Source: Purshia tridentata (taxonomy: Eukaryota > Streptophyta > Magnoliopsida > Rosales > Rosaceae). Taken from it: a DNA stretch of 64,000 nucleotides. Where the stretch lies: positions 1 through 64,000 of the forward strand of contig QANT01007514.1 of assembly GCA_003254885.1 (NCBI GenBank), in the 5' to 3' direction. The notes beneath the pieces are model-generated. The model was not told the DNA's origin, made no database searches, and saw only the letters and a list, made by a program, of their open reading frames with translations. Each line of letters begins with the position of its first letter. Position 1 is the stretch's first letter. The position numbers were made by a program, and so were the translations under genes. This document shows positions 1 through 10,725 of this stretch, in pieces.

Positions 1-205
1 GAGAGAGAGAGTAGGATGTTGAGATTTCAAATACCTAATTAGAGAAGATATTTGAAATTCATGGATTTAGCCCTCTCAAATCCATCTTGAATTTGGGCCA
101 AATTCAAATACACTCCTTTAAATTATTCCAAATAGATGGATTTGGATTTAGAGAGCTCAAATCCAAATCCAAATTCAAATCACCCCTTATTCAAACGAGG
201 CCTTA
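1..205. mobile_element. Right end of a MITE-like element cut by the window edge
   Basis: The stretch is built from repeated 'CAAATCC' and 'AAATTC' words that recur in inverted orientation (for example near 60-90 and 136-165). It ends in 'CAAACGAGGCC' followed by TTA at 203-205. The outward-read end (GGCCTCGTTTG) resembles the termini of the element at 25297-25763, which also has a TTA next to a CTCGTTTGG-type end. TTA target duplications are typical of PIF/Harbinger-derived MITEs. The left end lies outside the window, so the class is inferred. Confidence 0.45.
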
Positions 206-309
206 ATGAGGTTTTGGGTGGTATCTCTCTTAAATTAGAAAATGAAAAATGAGCAATTAGAGTAGATATAAGATTTTATGAAAATTAAAAATTAAAAAAC
301 TACAGAAAT

Positions 310-558
310 GGTAAATTTATTATTTGCCATGTCTCATTTTGTCTACGAATTTTTCCAAGTTTTATATTAACCTACGAATTATTTGATATGTTTCATTTTG
401 TTCCTCAAAATCAATTTATTGGTACAAAATTGAGGGGTAAATTATCTTATTTTATCCGATTTGAACCAAAATAGAACACTTTAGATAATCTATGGACTAA
501 TATGACACTTAAGAAATTTGTGGATCAAAATGAGATTTAGCAAATAATAAGTAAATTA
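310..558. mobile_element. MITE-like element with about 45-bp imperfect terminal inverted repeats
   Basis: Two arms face each other. The left arm (310-356) contains 'TTATTTGCCATGTCTCATTT'. The right arm (about 508-558) read in reverse gives 'TTATTTGCTAAATCTCATTT'. The interior is about 150 bp, AT-rich and non-coding. A short non-coding element with long inverted arms fits a MITE. I could not fix a target-site duplication, so the superfamily is open. Confidence 0.5.
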
Positions 559-592
559 TTTATATAATTATTTGTAAAAAAAATATAAAAAC

Positions 593-671
593 TGTGGCTG
601 CTGGAGTGGTGGGATTGGAGCCAGGTCTTCACGGCCAGAACAGGAAATGCTTACCACTAAACTACAGCCAA
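593..671 (-). pseudogene. tRNA-His-like pseudogene with altered anticodon arm
   Basis: The reverse strand begins GGCTGTAGTTTAGTGGTAAG, the acceptor and D arm of plant tRNA-His(GUG), and ends CCAGCAGCCACA, the matching acceptor 3' strand. The anticodon loop reads TTCTGGC instead of TTGTGGC, so the anticodon would be CTG, and the stem no longer pairs well. The T arm is also disturbed by extra bases (CCAATCCCACCACTCC). It is a decayed tRNA gene or tRNA-derived insertion, not a functional tRNA. Confidence 0.65.
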
Positions 672-842
672 GAGGTTCAAGAAAATAAATTAATATAGTG
701 GAAGGTATGGTAGCTAAAGCCAAATTGCCAAAGGATACAAGCAGTGGGAGGGACCAGCAATTGACCTCGCACTCTTAAAGACAGAAACCCAACCATATCA
801 ATATGATTCATTCCATAGACCCTTCCAGAAACTTGCCTCCAA

Positions 843-3540
843 CTTCAAATAAAAAACAAAACAAAAATTAATTTATTATAAAATATACAATATGATAATG
901 TAATCAATAGTGCTTAATATTCTTTATAATGGGTGGGAATTTAATTTTGACTTCAATTTTATTCCTAATCATTTTCTCCCTATTGCTTATTTTAATCTTC
1001 TTTATTTTGATGTGTTTGTTAATTTTTTTGAACTTTGACTAATATGACAGGATAAATAAAAGATAATATTAACATATCCACAAGTTAGATTTAACATCAT
1101 TGTAAAACAAATACATGATGAAGTAAATTCAACTTAACCCTCATGTTAGCCGTATTGATTTGTTTGACACTTAAAAATCACCTCCTCATTTGATAAAACC
1201 AAATTAATAAGTTTTCTTTCCCATCAATTCTAAAAATAAAAGTTTTACATCTTCATATTATTTGATACATGCAAATTAGTTTGGATTGTTGTTCACATTC
1301 ATAAATCTTAATTTTATGTGCAAAGATAAAAATTAACAAGAACTTTAAAAATGCTTATTAGTTATTCACATCGAAACAATGAAACAAAGAACTTACGTTT
1401 TTTATCAGATAGCGAGACTATTACATAGCGCATATTTATAAAAATATTATCGTGAATTTGTGATGTATGATGTAACTGAAATTTAATAAATTGTCTGAAA
1501 CTTAATAAAAAAAACATTCTAATTTTAGAAGGAGCACGTGAGTACTAACGTGGAGGTGGGGTACATGAAGCATGATGCACGTTCGGCTACCAGGCTGGCG
1601 TTGGCTTTTGTGATTGGCCATTCTACACAGCTGTACCCAATCCGTTTCCCGGAGTGGTGCATGGGCCACCATGTGATTAGTGGGACCCGCTTCAACTTTC
1701 ACCGGATTAGTGGGACTAAAATTTGGACCATGTCATATTCTCATGTGTATCAATTTATCAATTTGATTGAAGTGATCATAAAGATTTCTTTTTGGTCGTG
1801 AAGTGATCATCAATTTTTTTTTATTAATTAACTGATATGAGTTTTTGAAAAGTGTCATTCAATATATACAAAAAACCAAATGATAATTTGACAAAGTGAT
1901 TATAAAATTTAATACGAGATAAAACATTAAAATGTTTGACAGTGTAAAATATTTTAATTGATTTTCCCCGCCATTTATTATACAAAGCCAGCATGAATTA
2001 TATTATTGTAAATATAATATGTGGTGTAAGTGGCTTTCATCAAGTTGGTATCACAGTTAATGGCATCCTAAGTGATAATTTTATATAATTAATTGATCCA
2101 AGAGACAAAATGTTTCATAATAATAATAAATAAATAACTTGGTTATTGTTCATAATAATCTTCTACACATATAAAGGGAGAATAAGAAATTTGGTTCAAC
2201 ATTTAAAAACTCAACTTTTTCTTTTATTAATTAAAAATTTAAAAAATAATAATTCAATATTATGAAGATAAAACAGTAAAATATAATAATTAGAATTGAC
2301 AAAATAAAATGAAATACAAAATCACGTTTTTATTTTCAGCAATCCACTTTTCCCACCACCTATTTTTTAGAACAAATAAATTATTTATTAAAAAATTTAA
2401 CTATAAGTTTAGAAAGGCACATGTGTCAAAAGACTAGCATTTAAGAAAATAAAAAGGAAAAAACAAATAAATGGACGTGTGTTTGGTAGGAAGAGAGCAA
2501 AAATGATGGAAAGAGAGACGGGGAAAAGTTAAGAGAACTTCTTAATTATTTGGTAAAAGGAGAGGATGAAGAGAGCTGTTGTAGTCAAGTCAAGTCATGA
2601 TAAATCGATCTCTATAGATATATAATATAATAACTGGGTTGGGTGAGAAAAAAGAACCTTTCGAATTACTTTTTGAAATTTTGATCTTTATCTTTTTCAT
2701 CCTCCTTTTTCACTTTTATGTCCGCCGGAGGAGAGAAATATATATAATTCGTATAATTAATTTATTATGCAAATAGAGTACATGTTTCCAATGATTCATT
2801 GTTAATCACGTGTGCATGAGTAATTTTGCTAAACATAATTTTGTATATCTTTACTATTATAATGCCATGAAATATTTTTAGTGTTACATGTTTCACTAAA
2901 TTTTGAATTATTATAAATATTTTTAATTCAATTTAATAAATAAGAGTATAAATATAAAATATAAAAGTTAAAATTATTTTAAAAAGAAAAAATACCCCAC
3001 CATTTTTAAAGGTGGATAAAGTAGTGAGAATTTGAGTATAGTTTTTTCAAAATTTGAGAAGAGAAGATTTCAACTTAAAACATCTCCAATATTGCGCGCG
3101 AGTATGAATATATTTGTGTTTTCTAAGAACATTGCTTAACGAGAAGTCATGGAGGAAAATCTCATCCCTAAATCTTATCCAATATATGCAGCTGCATATT
3201 TTTAAAGAAATTCCAAAAGTTATTCATGGGTATCAGTCCAAAAGAGGTCATTTTTGGAGGTTAAAATAGATGAACAAGGATGCGAATGGCACATCACAAA
3301 GAAAATGAAGGAAGAATCACCATATTGGGCCCATTTTCTTAGTTATACACGAAATCAAAACATAACAAAAAAGGTAGCTTCACGAGTTCAATCAATCCCA
3401 AAAGACATATGATGAACATGAACTTCATTTGGCAGAAAAATAAGACATATATATAGTTTTCTTTGCCATAAAATATGTTGCTTTCAACTGAGATCAATCC
3501 ATGCATGCATCAACCATGACACTTCAAACTTCATTGTTTT
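843..3540. other. Gene-free AT-rich stretch
   Basis: I see no convincing gene on either strand. The one conspicuous interval is about 1530-1720, clearly richer in G+C than its surroundings, with a CCAAT-type word (TGATTGGCCA) and a duplicated 'GATTAGTGGGAC' phrase. It could be an old promoter or a low-copy remnant. A micro-insertion lies at 1768-1810. Confidence 0.5.
1768..1810 (-). repeat. Micro-insertion flanked by 12-bp direct repeats
   Basis: The 12-bp word TGAAGTGATCAT occurs at 1768-1779 and again at 1799-1810. Between them lie 19 bp which on the minus strand read CGACCAAAAAGAAATCTTT. A CC core followed by an A-run between long direct repeats is the layout of a severely truncated retro-insertion. 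The same CGACC-A core occurs at 61725-61744. Confidence 0.5.
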
Positions 3541-3572
3541 GTAAGATTTGCAAAAATAACCACACAAAAAAG

Positions 3573-3640
3573 TGTGGCTGCTAGGATTCGAACCCCTGAG
3601 GTCTTCACGGCCGAAATTCTCACCACTAAACTACAGTCAC
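3573..3640 (-). pseudogene. tRNA-His-like pseudogene lacking the anticodon (copy 1)
   Basis: The reverse strand reads GTGACTGTAGTTTAGTGGTG, then GAATTTCGGCCGTGAAGACC, and ends with a good T arm (GGTTCGAATCC) and AGCAGCCAC acceptor. Against plant tRNA-His, several bases around the GTG anticodon are missing. A and B box promoter-like sequences remain, but the molecule cannot decode histidine. Confidence 0.7.
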
Positions 3641-3684
3641 ATAGGAGTTCCAAGTTTGAACTATTTAATAACCACACAAAAAAG

Positions 3685-3752
3685 TGTGGCTGCTAGGATT
3701 CATACCCCTGAGGTCTTCACGGCCGAAATTCTCACCACTAAACTACAGTCAC
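3685..3752 (-). pseudogene. tRNA-His-like pseudogene lacking the anticodon (copy 2)
   Basis: This is a near-identical copy of the pseudogene at 3573-3640, carried by the second 112-bp tandem unit, with the same anticodon-loop deletion. The deletion therefore preceded the duplication. Confidence 0.7.
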
Positions 3753-3779
3753 ATAGGAGTTCGAAGTTTGAACTATTAA

Positions 3780-6240
3780 ATTATAAATACTAAAATAAAT
3801 GCTGAGAGGAGCAGTATTGGGCTGGGCTGGACATTTGGGTTTCGCCCAGTTTATTATCTTTGAAACCCAAGGTGCATGCCTGCTCTCCTTTCCCCAAACA
3901 TACACAATAAATTGTGGTCATTTTTTTTGTTTTGGGCTTTGGCCCTTGCTGTTTATTTAACTTTGTTGGGCTTCATGGTCCTAGTCTGAGCTTTCTGTTT
4001 TGTTCTTTCTGTGGCTTGGGCTTTGCACACTTTCTGTTGTTCAGCCAGGTGGGCACTTGTTCATGGAGTCAGCCAATTACAGCAATGACAATATGGCATT
4101 ATTGAGTGCTTAAATCATTATCATGCTATCATGCTTCATGTGACCAACTAATTAAACCTAATAGCTAGCCTAACTAGTTTAATTAGTAGAGACAGAGGGC
4201 ATCAAGGTAGGCATATAGTTCTGTGGATGGTACGTAGTGTCTAGCTAGGTAGTTGGGGTTCTACGTTATCACATGACTCTATACCAATCTTTGCATATAG
4301 TTAATACCAATTAATTAGGTAGCTAATTTAATGCATTTACATGTTAAATATATGAAAAAAAGACAAATAATTTCCAATGCATTGACTCTCTTACATCAGG
4401 CCAACCCCTTGTACATATGTTGTTGCTACAACATGTTGTTTTTTCTTTCATTTTTTCTTTTATTTGAAAGTGGGGAGATCAAATTTGAGACCTCTCTAAC
4501 ATTGTGTAGAGAAATTTCAAATTGATAGTTACTAATTGCTTTATTGAGCATAAGATTCTAAATTAACATTCTTTTAGTAAACATTTAGTTATGGTTATTT
4601 ATGTTATCAAATGTATATCCAATATACAGCTTTGGGCAAGAATTCATATATATACATGCATACATACGTTCAGCACGTTATTTAAAGATGGGTATTTATA
4701 TTAATATTACAAAACAATATTTATAATAGTAAATTATCTTTAATATATTTTTTAAATATTTTAGACAAGTATATACAACAAGCATGATAAGGAGTGGATG
4801 AGTAGTAGCAGCAGTAGACTTAGTAGTATAGCTAGCTAGAATTCTGATGAGCATGTATATAAATATAATAGAAGAAAAGAGTAGAGGAAAAGAGAATTAA
4901 TATATGAAGCAAACCCATGTTATGTGACCAACCAAATCCACAATAATAATAATAATAATAAATTGATGAATTTGATGCTTTACTTTGGTCACTAACTACT
5001 GCTGATCGATGCTGGCCTTAAGGCCCTTACGTGCCCCTCACAACCCCTCCTCTTATAATTCCTCACGCCAAGAATCTCTCCCATTAACCCATTTCTCTAC
5101 ACCATCTACTACTTCACACTACTCTCCCTATATATACCCTATATTTATTAATTAACAACAGTCCCTTGCAATTTGGTCACCGTCCAAAAACATTTATCTA
5201 TTTTTATATCCTTGCTTTATCACTCATTTCAAGTAGCAAATGACACCTAACCCACATAAGTATTCGGCAAATTATGTATAATGGGTCTCATATATACGCT
5301 GTAAGATTGAATAATGTTATATACAACCATCACACCATAAAAAAAAATTGGTATTTCTCAGAATATAATGGTTGTTTCTACAATGTTGTCTTGGTTTGTA
5401 CTTATACTCGATCTTGTTGTATGTTATTACGCAATAATGGGAGGTAGAGTATGAATGCAGCTTGAGACTTTTCCAAGTCACATTTCTAATGTATAAGTCA
5501 TCGATCAATTTGTTTTTATATATCATTTTTCCACCCTATATATCTCGACTTTTCCACATATTATATATGTCATCTTTAATTTTAGTGCTGTAGCACATAA
5601 CGTTAACATGGCATCACTAGTTACTAATAATTATAGATAAATCTGTTACATATATGTTTCTGTTTAGTACCCTAGTCAAAATTTCACAAGGCCTATACTA
5701 TTCATTTTCTTTTTGTCACTTGAAAAATTGTCTTTCTGTGATTCACCGATTCTGCAGCTAAGTTCTACTAAGAAACTGTTGATCATTTTGTGCTTTTTAC
5801 CAACCCTTTTGATTAATTTTTTTTTTTGTAATGAAGCAGCTGCCTTAATGATTGGAAAGAGCATAAAATGTCAATCAAATAATTGGATCATAATTAACAT
5901 ATAGCCGGCGTGAATTTGGGGTTATTGTCCATTCAAGAAGTGATTGTTCAGCATAAAATATGAAGTGGGTGGGTCAACTGCACATGATCGAACTAGTCAG
6001 TAATGAAATTCCACTCCATTAATGATATTTTGAATAATTTATGAAAAATCTCCACCTCACGTTACAAAGATCTCCACCAACATTACTGATTTATTACATT
6101 TTAAGTATTTATGTAATTAGTGTTATAACGTGATTAGTAAATATAGTACGTATCGACGGTTTTACATATATATAGTTGAGTTAAAGTGCACTGTTAGAAC
6201 CCAAAAATAGGTCACAAATAAATTGGGTGAGAGGAGAAGC
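3780..6240. other. Gene-free stretch upstream of the ZAT5-like gene
   Basis: No coding gene is supported. An AAT trinucleotide run lies at about 4941-4961. A TATA-like word (CTATATATACCC) at about 5128 follows a C-rich segment (5010-5125) and could belong to an unannotated transcript. Another TATA-like word (ACATATATATAG) lies near 6165, about 585 bp before the ZAT start. Confidence 0.4.
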
Positions 6241-6582
6241 ACAAATTCTGTGGCACTCCAGGCTTGCAAACCAAACCAATTCTCTCCAGAAAGGAATCCT
6301 TGGAAAAAAGTAATGGGTTTGCTTCAAAGCCAACCGAATCTCACTCCTTGCCTCGCTTCCTAATACTCACATTGCATCTCTCTCTAACTTTCTCTCTCCC
6401 CCATTTCACATCTGTATATATATGTGCATGTATGTATATCTGGCATAGATTATATTCATTGATATCATATCCCTATTTCTATATAACTTCCAATTTAGGT
6501 TGCAAATTAAAAACGCCAATTCACGGTTACTACTATTATTCTCACCTGGACGGCTTTTTCTTAGACCAGTAATCTTTTACTT

Positions 6583-6586
<4 letters not shown>

Positions 6587-6617
<31 letters not shown>

Positions 6618-6689
6618 ATTCACTACTATAATTACACCCCACTTTCTTACGTTGCTTCCTCACCCATCTCTCTCTCTCTCTCTCTCTCT
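6587..6689 (+). repeat. Two CT microsatellites in the presumed 5' UTR of the ZAT5-like gene
   Basis: CT dinucleotide runs at about 6587-6613 and 6667-6689 lie 64-166 bp upstream of the start codon. CT/GA runs in plant leaders are known binding sites for BBR/BPC (GAGA-binding) proteins. A regulatory role here is inferred from position only. Confidence 0.7.
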
Positions 6690-6752
6690 GAAACTTTTCT
6701 TGGTCCTGGGGTTTTTCTGTGAATTGATCAAAGATCAAGAAGAAATATCAAG

Positions 6753-7757
6753 ATGATGATGATGTTGATGGAAGGCGATCAAGAATTAGAAGCGACCCAG
6801 ATGATGATAATCAAAGGCAAGCGAACCAAGCGTCCGAGACTGCCTTCTCCAGCTCTCGCTTTAACAACAACAACGGCTTCAAGCTCATCCACTGAAGGAG
6901 GAGGTCTTGATCATCAAGACCTTGTTCTTGGTCCAAGAATATCAGTTAGTACTACTGATGGTGCAACCACATCAGCCGAATTCACAGACATCAGTACCCA
7001 ACAAGAAGATCAAGATCAGGACTTGGCCGCCAACTGTTTGATTCTTTTGGCTCAAGGCACCCAAACCCCACCCAAACCCCAACAACAACCGCACCCCATG
7101 GTTCATAACAAGGCCGCCACCACCTCCGAGTTATACGATCATGCCTACGAGTGCAAGACATGTAACCGCTGCTTCCCTTCGTTCCAAGCCCTTGGCGGCC
7201 ACAGAGCCAGTCACAAGAAACTCAAGGCTAACAATAATATTTATAATAAGGTGCAAGAGCCGATCAGTGTCAAGACGTTGTCGTTTATGGCAGATCAAGA
7301 GGAATATGATCATCGTGGGTTTAACAACAACACTACTGCTAGCACCACACTTTCGTTGCAAATATCAAATAGGGGTTTCAGGCCATTGAGCAGTAGTACT
7401 ACTACTGCTGCTAATTGTAATATTATTGGGACGATGATGAATAACAAACCCAATAAGAAGATTCATGAGTGTTCAGTTTGTAGGGCTGAGTTCACGTCTG
7501 GTCAAGCTCTTGGGGGTCACATGCGGAGGCACAGAACCTTCACAAACACATCAACACCACCACCTCAGCCCCAATTGGGTTCCAAGAGACCAAGACACTT
7601 TTTGCAGTTGGATCTTAATCTTCCTGCACCAGAAGATCAAGATCATCACCGCTTAGAAATTACCAAATTGCCCTTTGCCAGCAGCAATTCGTCCAAGAAG
7701 GAACAGCAAGTCCTTGTGTTCTCTGCCTCTCAATCTTTGGTGGGTTGCCATTACTAA
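6753..7757 (+). CDS. ZAT5: C2H2 zinc finger repressor, ZAT5-like
   Basis: Intronless 334-aa nuclear transcription factor of the plant C1-2i family. A basic patch near residues 21-30 (KGKRTKRPRLPSP) may serve nuclear import. An L-box-like segment (DLAANCLILLAQG) lies at about 90-102. The two plant-type QALGGH fingers are at about 132-154 (Cys-x2-Cys, QALGGHRASH) and 238-260 (QALGGHMRRH). A DLN/EAR repression motif (LQLDLNLPAPE) lies near 285-294; such motifs recruit TOPLESS-type co-repressors. The long finger spacing and the N-terminal patch fit ZAT5 better than ZAT10/12. The start is the first ATG of an ATG-ATG-ATG run after a CT-rich leader. ZAT genes are usually stress-inducible; nothing in the sequence tests that here. 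Ser/Thr- and Asn-rich linkers are normal for the family. Confidence 0.9.
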   Translation: MMMMLMEGDQELEATQMMIIKGKRTKRPRLPSPALALTTTTASSSSTEGGGLDHQDLVLGPRISVSTTDGATTSAEFTDISTQQEDQDQDLAANCLILLAQGTQTPPKPQQQPHPMVHNKAATTSELYDHAYECKTCNRCFPSFQALGGHRASHKKLKANNNIYNKVQEPISVKTLSFMADQEEYDHRGFNNNTTASTTLSLQISNRGFRPLSSSTTTAANCNIIGTMMNNKPNKKIHECSVCRAEFTSGQALGGHMRRHRTFTNTSTPPPQPQLGSKRPRHFLQLDLNLPAPEDQDHHRLEITKLPFASSNSSKKEQQVLVFSASQSLVGCHY

Positions 7758-9577
7758 CCAATTGAAAAGCTAGCAAGCAAACCCACAAGACTCAATTGTC
7801 ATCCCAATTCATTAATTATTGTTACTGATCATTAATTCATTGTTGATTAATCAATATATACTTGAAATTGATGAATTCTTTGTGCAAGTGATTTGTGGCC
7901 GGCATTAATTTTTTGTGACATTTCTTTTGCCATGGTATGCTTCTTTTTATGGTGACATTTTTGTCTGAATTGTTTGGCCATAGTAGCTACTATTTTTTTG
8001 TCATTTCTTAAAGCCTTTTTAAGTGGGAGGAGAATATGGTCAGGAAATTGAGAGAGAGAGAGAGCAAAGGAGCTAGCTAGGGGCATGCAGGAGTAATTGG
8101 GAAGAGTTTGGCACCACCAAAACCTGAATCGAAAGTAGTGGATTAGGTTCCCTAGCTAGCCTCTTGTTTGGTTTGCAAGAAAACGAAAAAGCATTGTGTG
8201 TGTGTGTGTGTTTCATATAACTGACAAAAATAAATAAAAATGAAACGGATGGCAAGCAAAGCCAGTAGCTTAATTAACTGCCCTTCTTTTATGGATGGGT
8301 CCAGTACCTTTACATTTATATTGGAAAGTGATACACCACACGCTCCATCTCTTAAATCCATTTCTTATATATTTTGTCTAATTAAATTTAATTAGTTCAT
8401 ATAATGCAATTATTAATTTTGTCCAACCCCATACTTTTTTGTTATTTTTATCTGGTATGTACTTAGCTAATCAAGAAGGTGCTATTCCATTACTGTCGGT
8501 CGAGTCATGTGGTGAAAACTTCCAAAATGAGAGATTTTCTAGTTTAACCAATATATTGTCTCATGGTGTAATTAATATATGTATATGAGTGAATGCTATT
8601 AATATTATACCTTATAAAAATAAATATGTCTCAATAATACCCTCATACGTTAGAGTAGTTATATCATTTGACGATGTATCGATTACGCATAAAAAATTCT
8701 CTCCAAAAAAGTACTACAAAACATTTGAACTTGCATATAGAATATTAAAATATATGAGATATATGTGGTTTAGGAGTCATCGTAATTATCTAGAGTTGAA
8801 TATCTATGGGTAACAAGTCATCATGAGAGTTTTTCTATATTTATCTTGAAAACATATATGAGATGTGCATTGAATATTTTTCTTAAACTTTTAATTTATT
8901 TAGTGAAATAATTCTGACTTTATTAGATGCTTAGCTCGTGAAGTTAGTGTCAACAAATTTTTGGTAATTAGTTGATTTGACCAAAGTTTAGTTAGGTATA
9001 AGGTATAAGTCTTCAACATATAAGTGGTTGTGTATAAGAGGTTGACACTTGACACGACCATTGATGACTCGAGGAGTATACAGAAGAGGACAAAAGATGC
9101 CACACATGCATAACTGGTTTTCTTTTGACTTTGTGCATGCTTTAGTCACTTTCTGAGCAACATTTAGCTGGGGAGAGAGAGGGAGAGAGAGAGAGATATG
9201 CATGGAAGAAGTCACAAAACATTGTGAGAAGGTTAAAGGGTTTATCAAAAAATTATTGATCTTGTGTATAGTTGTGTTGGTTATTATGGGCTGATTTGGT
9301 GGGTGTTGAAAAGTATGGCATGTATATTGACATTAATTAGCAATTTGGCATGCACATGTTTAAGTGGGTTTATAGGCTGTGCCTTAAAAGTTAGAACAAC
9401 CCCAAACACTGTAAAGTTGAAGGCTAGCTCAAAAGTCACAACTCACAAGGTGGTGGTCATGTTAATGTTGTCAGTAGCTACTAGCAACTGACTAACAGAC
9501 TGAATAGATTGATTCGATCTTGAACTTCTTGTGGTTTTGGTTTTGGTTTGGTATAAGAAATATAAAAAAATATTAAT
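7758..9577. other. Gene-free stretch between the ZAT5-like gene and tRNA-Met
   Basis: It begins with the ZAT 3' UTR. Microsatellites are present: GA at about 8048-8062, GT at about 8195-8210 and GA near 9175-9196. I see no supported gene. Scattered ATG-initiated frames are short and show no family motif. Confidence 0.5.
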
Positions 9578-9666
9578 GGGGTGAGAGAGGCTCGAACTCT
9601 CGACCTCAGGATAACTCACTGATTTAGCTATGAGACCTACGCGCTAGCCAACTGCGCCACCACCCC
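9578..9666 (-). tRNA. trnM-CAU: tRNA-Met (CAU), elongator type, intron-containing
   Basis: The reverse strand starts GGGGTGGTGGCGCAGTTGG, with a canonical D arm and A box, and ends GAGTTCGAGCCTCTCTCACCCC, whose T arm and B box are intact. The acceptor GGGGTGA-type stem pairs. The anticodon CAT is the complement of 9630-9632, and a short intron of roughly a dozen bases follows the anticodon, as is usual in plant elongator tRNA-Met. The downstream side on the minus strand is AT-rich and could serve Pol III termination. It looks functional. Confidence 0.92.
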
Positions 9667-10725
9667 TTTGCTTTAAAGTTCCGTAATTAAAATCTTTGAA
9701 TCTACTGGAGATTGCATTTAGCCAAACAAAGGTTATCTTGTGTATAAGTATATCTATATAATCTATTCCACTAAGCAGATCCACTCATGGGCCTAGATAT
9801 TATTTGGACTACTGACAGGCCTGGCACAAAACAATGAAGGCCCAATTCAACCAGACTTGGCATGGCCACTTCTGTGCGCCAAAATGGCCATAATGGACCT
9901 CTATGAAAATTTAGGATCGGCCTACTTCAATTTGCGAGAAAATTTTTGTGTAACTAGTGTATTTCTTTTACATCTCTTACTACTCTTATTATATGTAGTC
10001 ATATAGATCACATAATGAGAGAAATGAACATATAGATTGTATAACACCCACAAATTTGGTGGCTTGCACTTGGATGAAGCATTGACATAAGTAATGCTAA
10101 TTATGACTTGCATGCATTTTGGCATGTGAAATATAATGTCCATTGGTTCAATGTTAGTAGATAAAATGAGTTCATTCAACTTAATTTTGGGGTCATGGGC
10201 AATTCTTATGTGGAGCGGGCTAGAGTTTAAGGTTTAGGGATGAGTCAATTACTTTTTCTTGGTTAGCATCAACCGTCCCTTATTCTATAGTATTATTAAC
10301 TACTGTAATTCCGTGTCATAACTCTAGTCTTAAAAATGTTTAATTGTAAAATTTAAGTAGAAGTTAGGTGTCCGAAAATAATTTTCGCATATTCGTAGAA
10401 TTTTCCCTTTATTTTGAAATTAATAGCCAATTTGCAACACTCCAGTACATTTTAAAAAAGTGACACTACAGGTATCAATTATTATCCGAATTTATACTTT
10501 AGAATATTACGATATTATATTGGAAAACAAAAATTACGATAATAGTTCTCTGGTATTATTAATTCCGAGATGCCCAAAATTGTAATTTAGAGAAAAACAT
10601 ATAAACGGCGCAGTACCCTGTAGCCCTCTTGTTAAACCCTGGTTGCGAAATTGGAACATAACATAAGAAAGGGAGTAATTAGACGACGCAGAGAAACGAA
10701 AGCAAAGCAAAATCAGAATCATAAA
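9667..10725. other. Intergenic stretch and leader of the ankyrin gene
   Basis: No gene is supported. A segment with many GGCC/GGCCC words (9785-9905) resembles a decayed transposon end but has no partner I could find. The ankyrin gene leader lies roughly within 10600-10725. Confidence 0.4.

Larger units (their letters stand above)
3555..3779. repeat. Tandem duplication, period 112 bp, two copies
   Basis: The unit starting AATAACCACACAAAAAAGTG at 3555 recurs at 3667 with very few differences, so the duplication is recent. Each unit holds one tRNA-His-like pseudogene and the flanking phrase GGAGTTC(C/G)AAGTTTGAACT. Confidence 0.85.
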
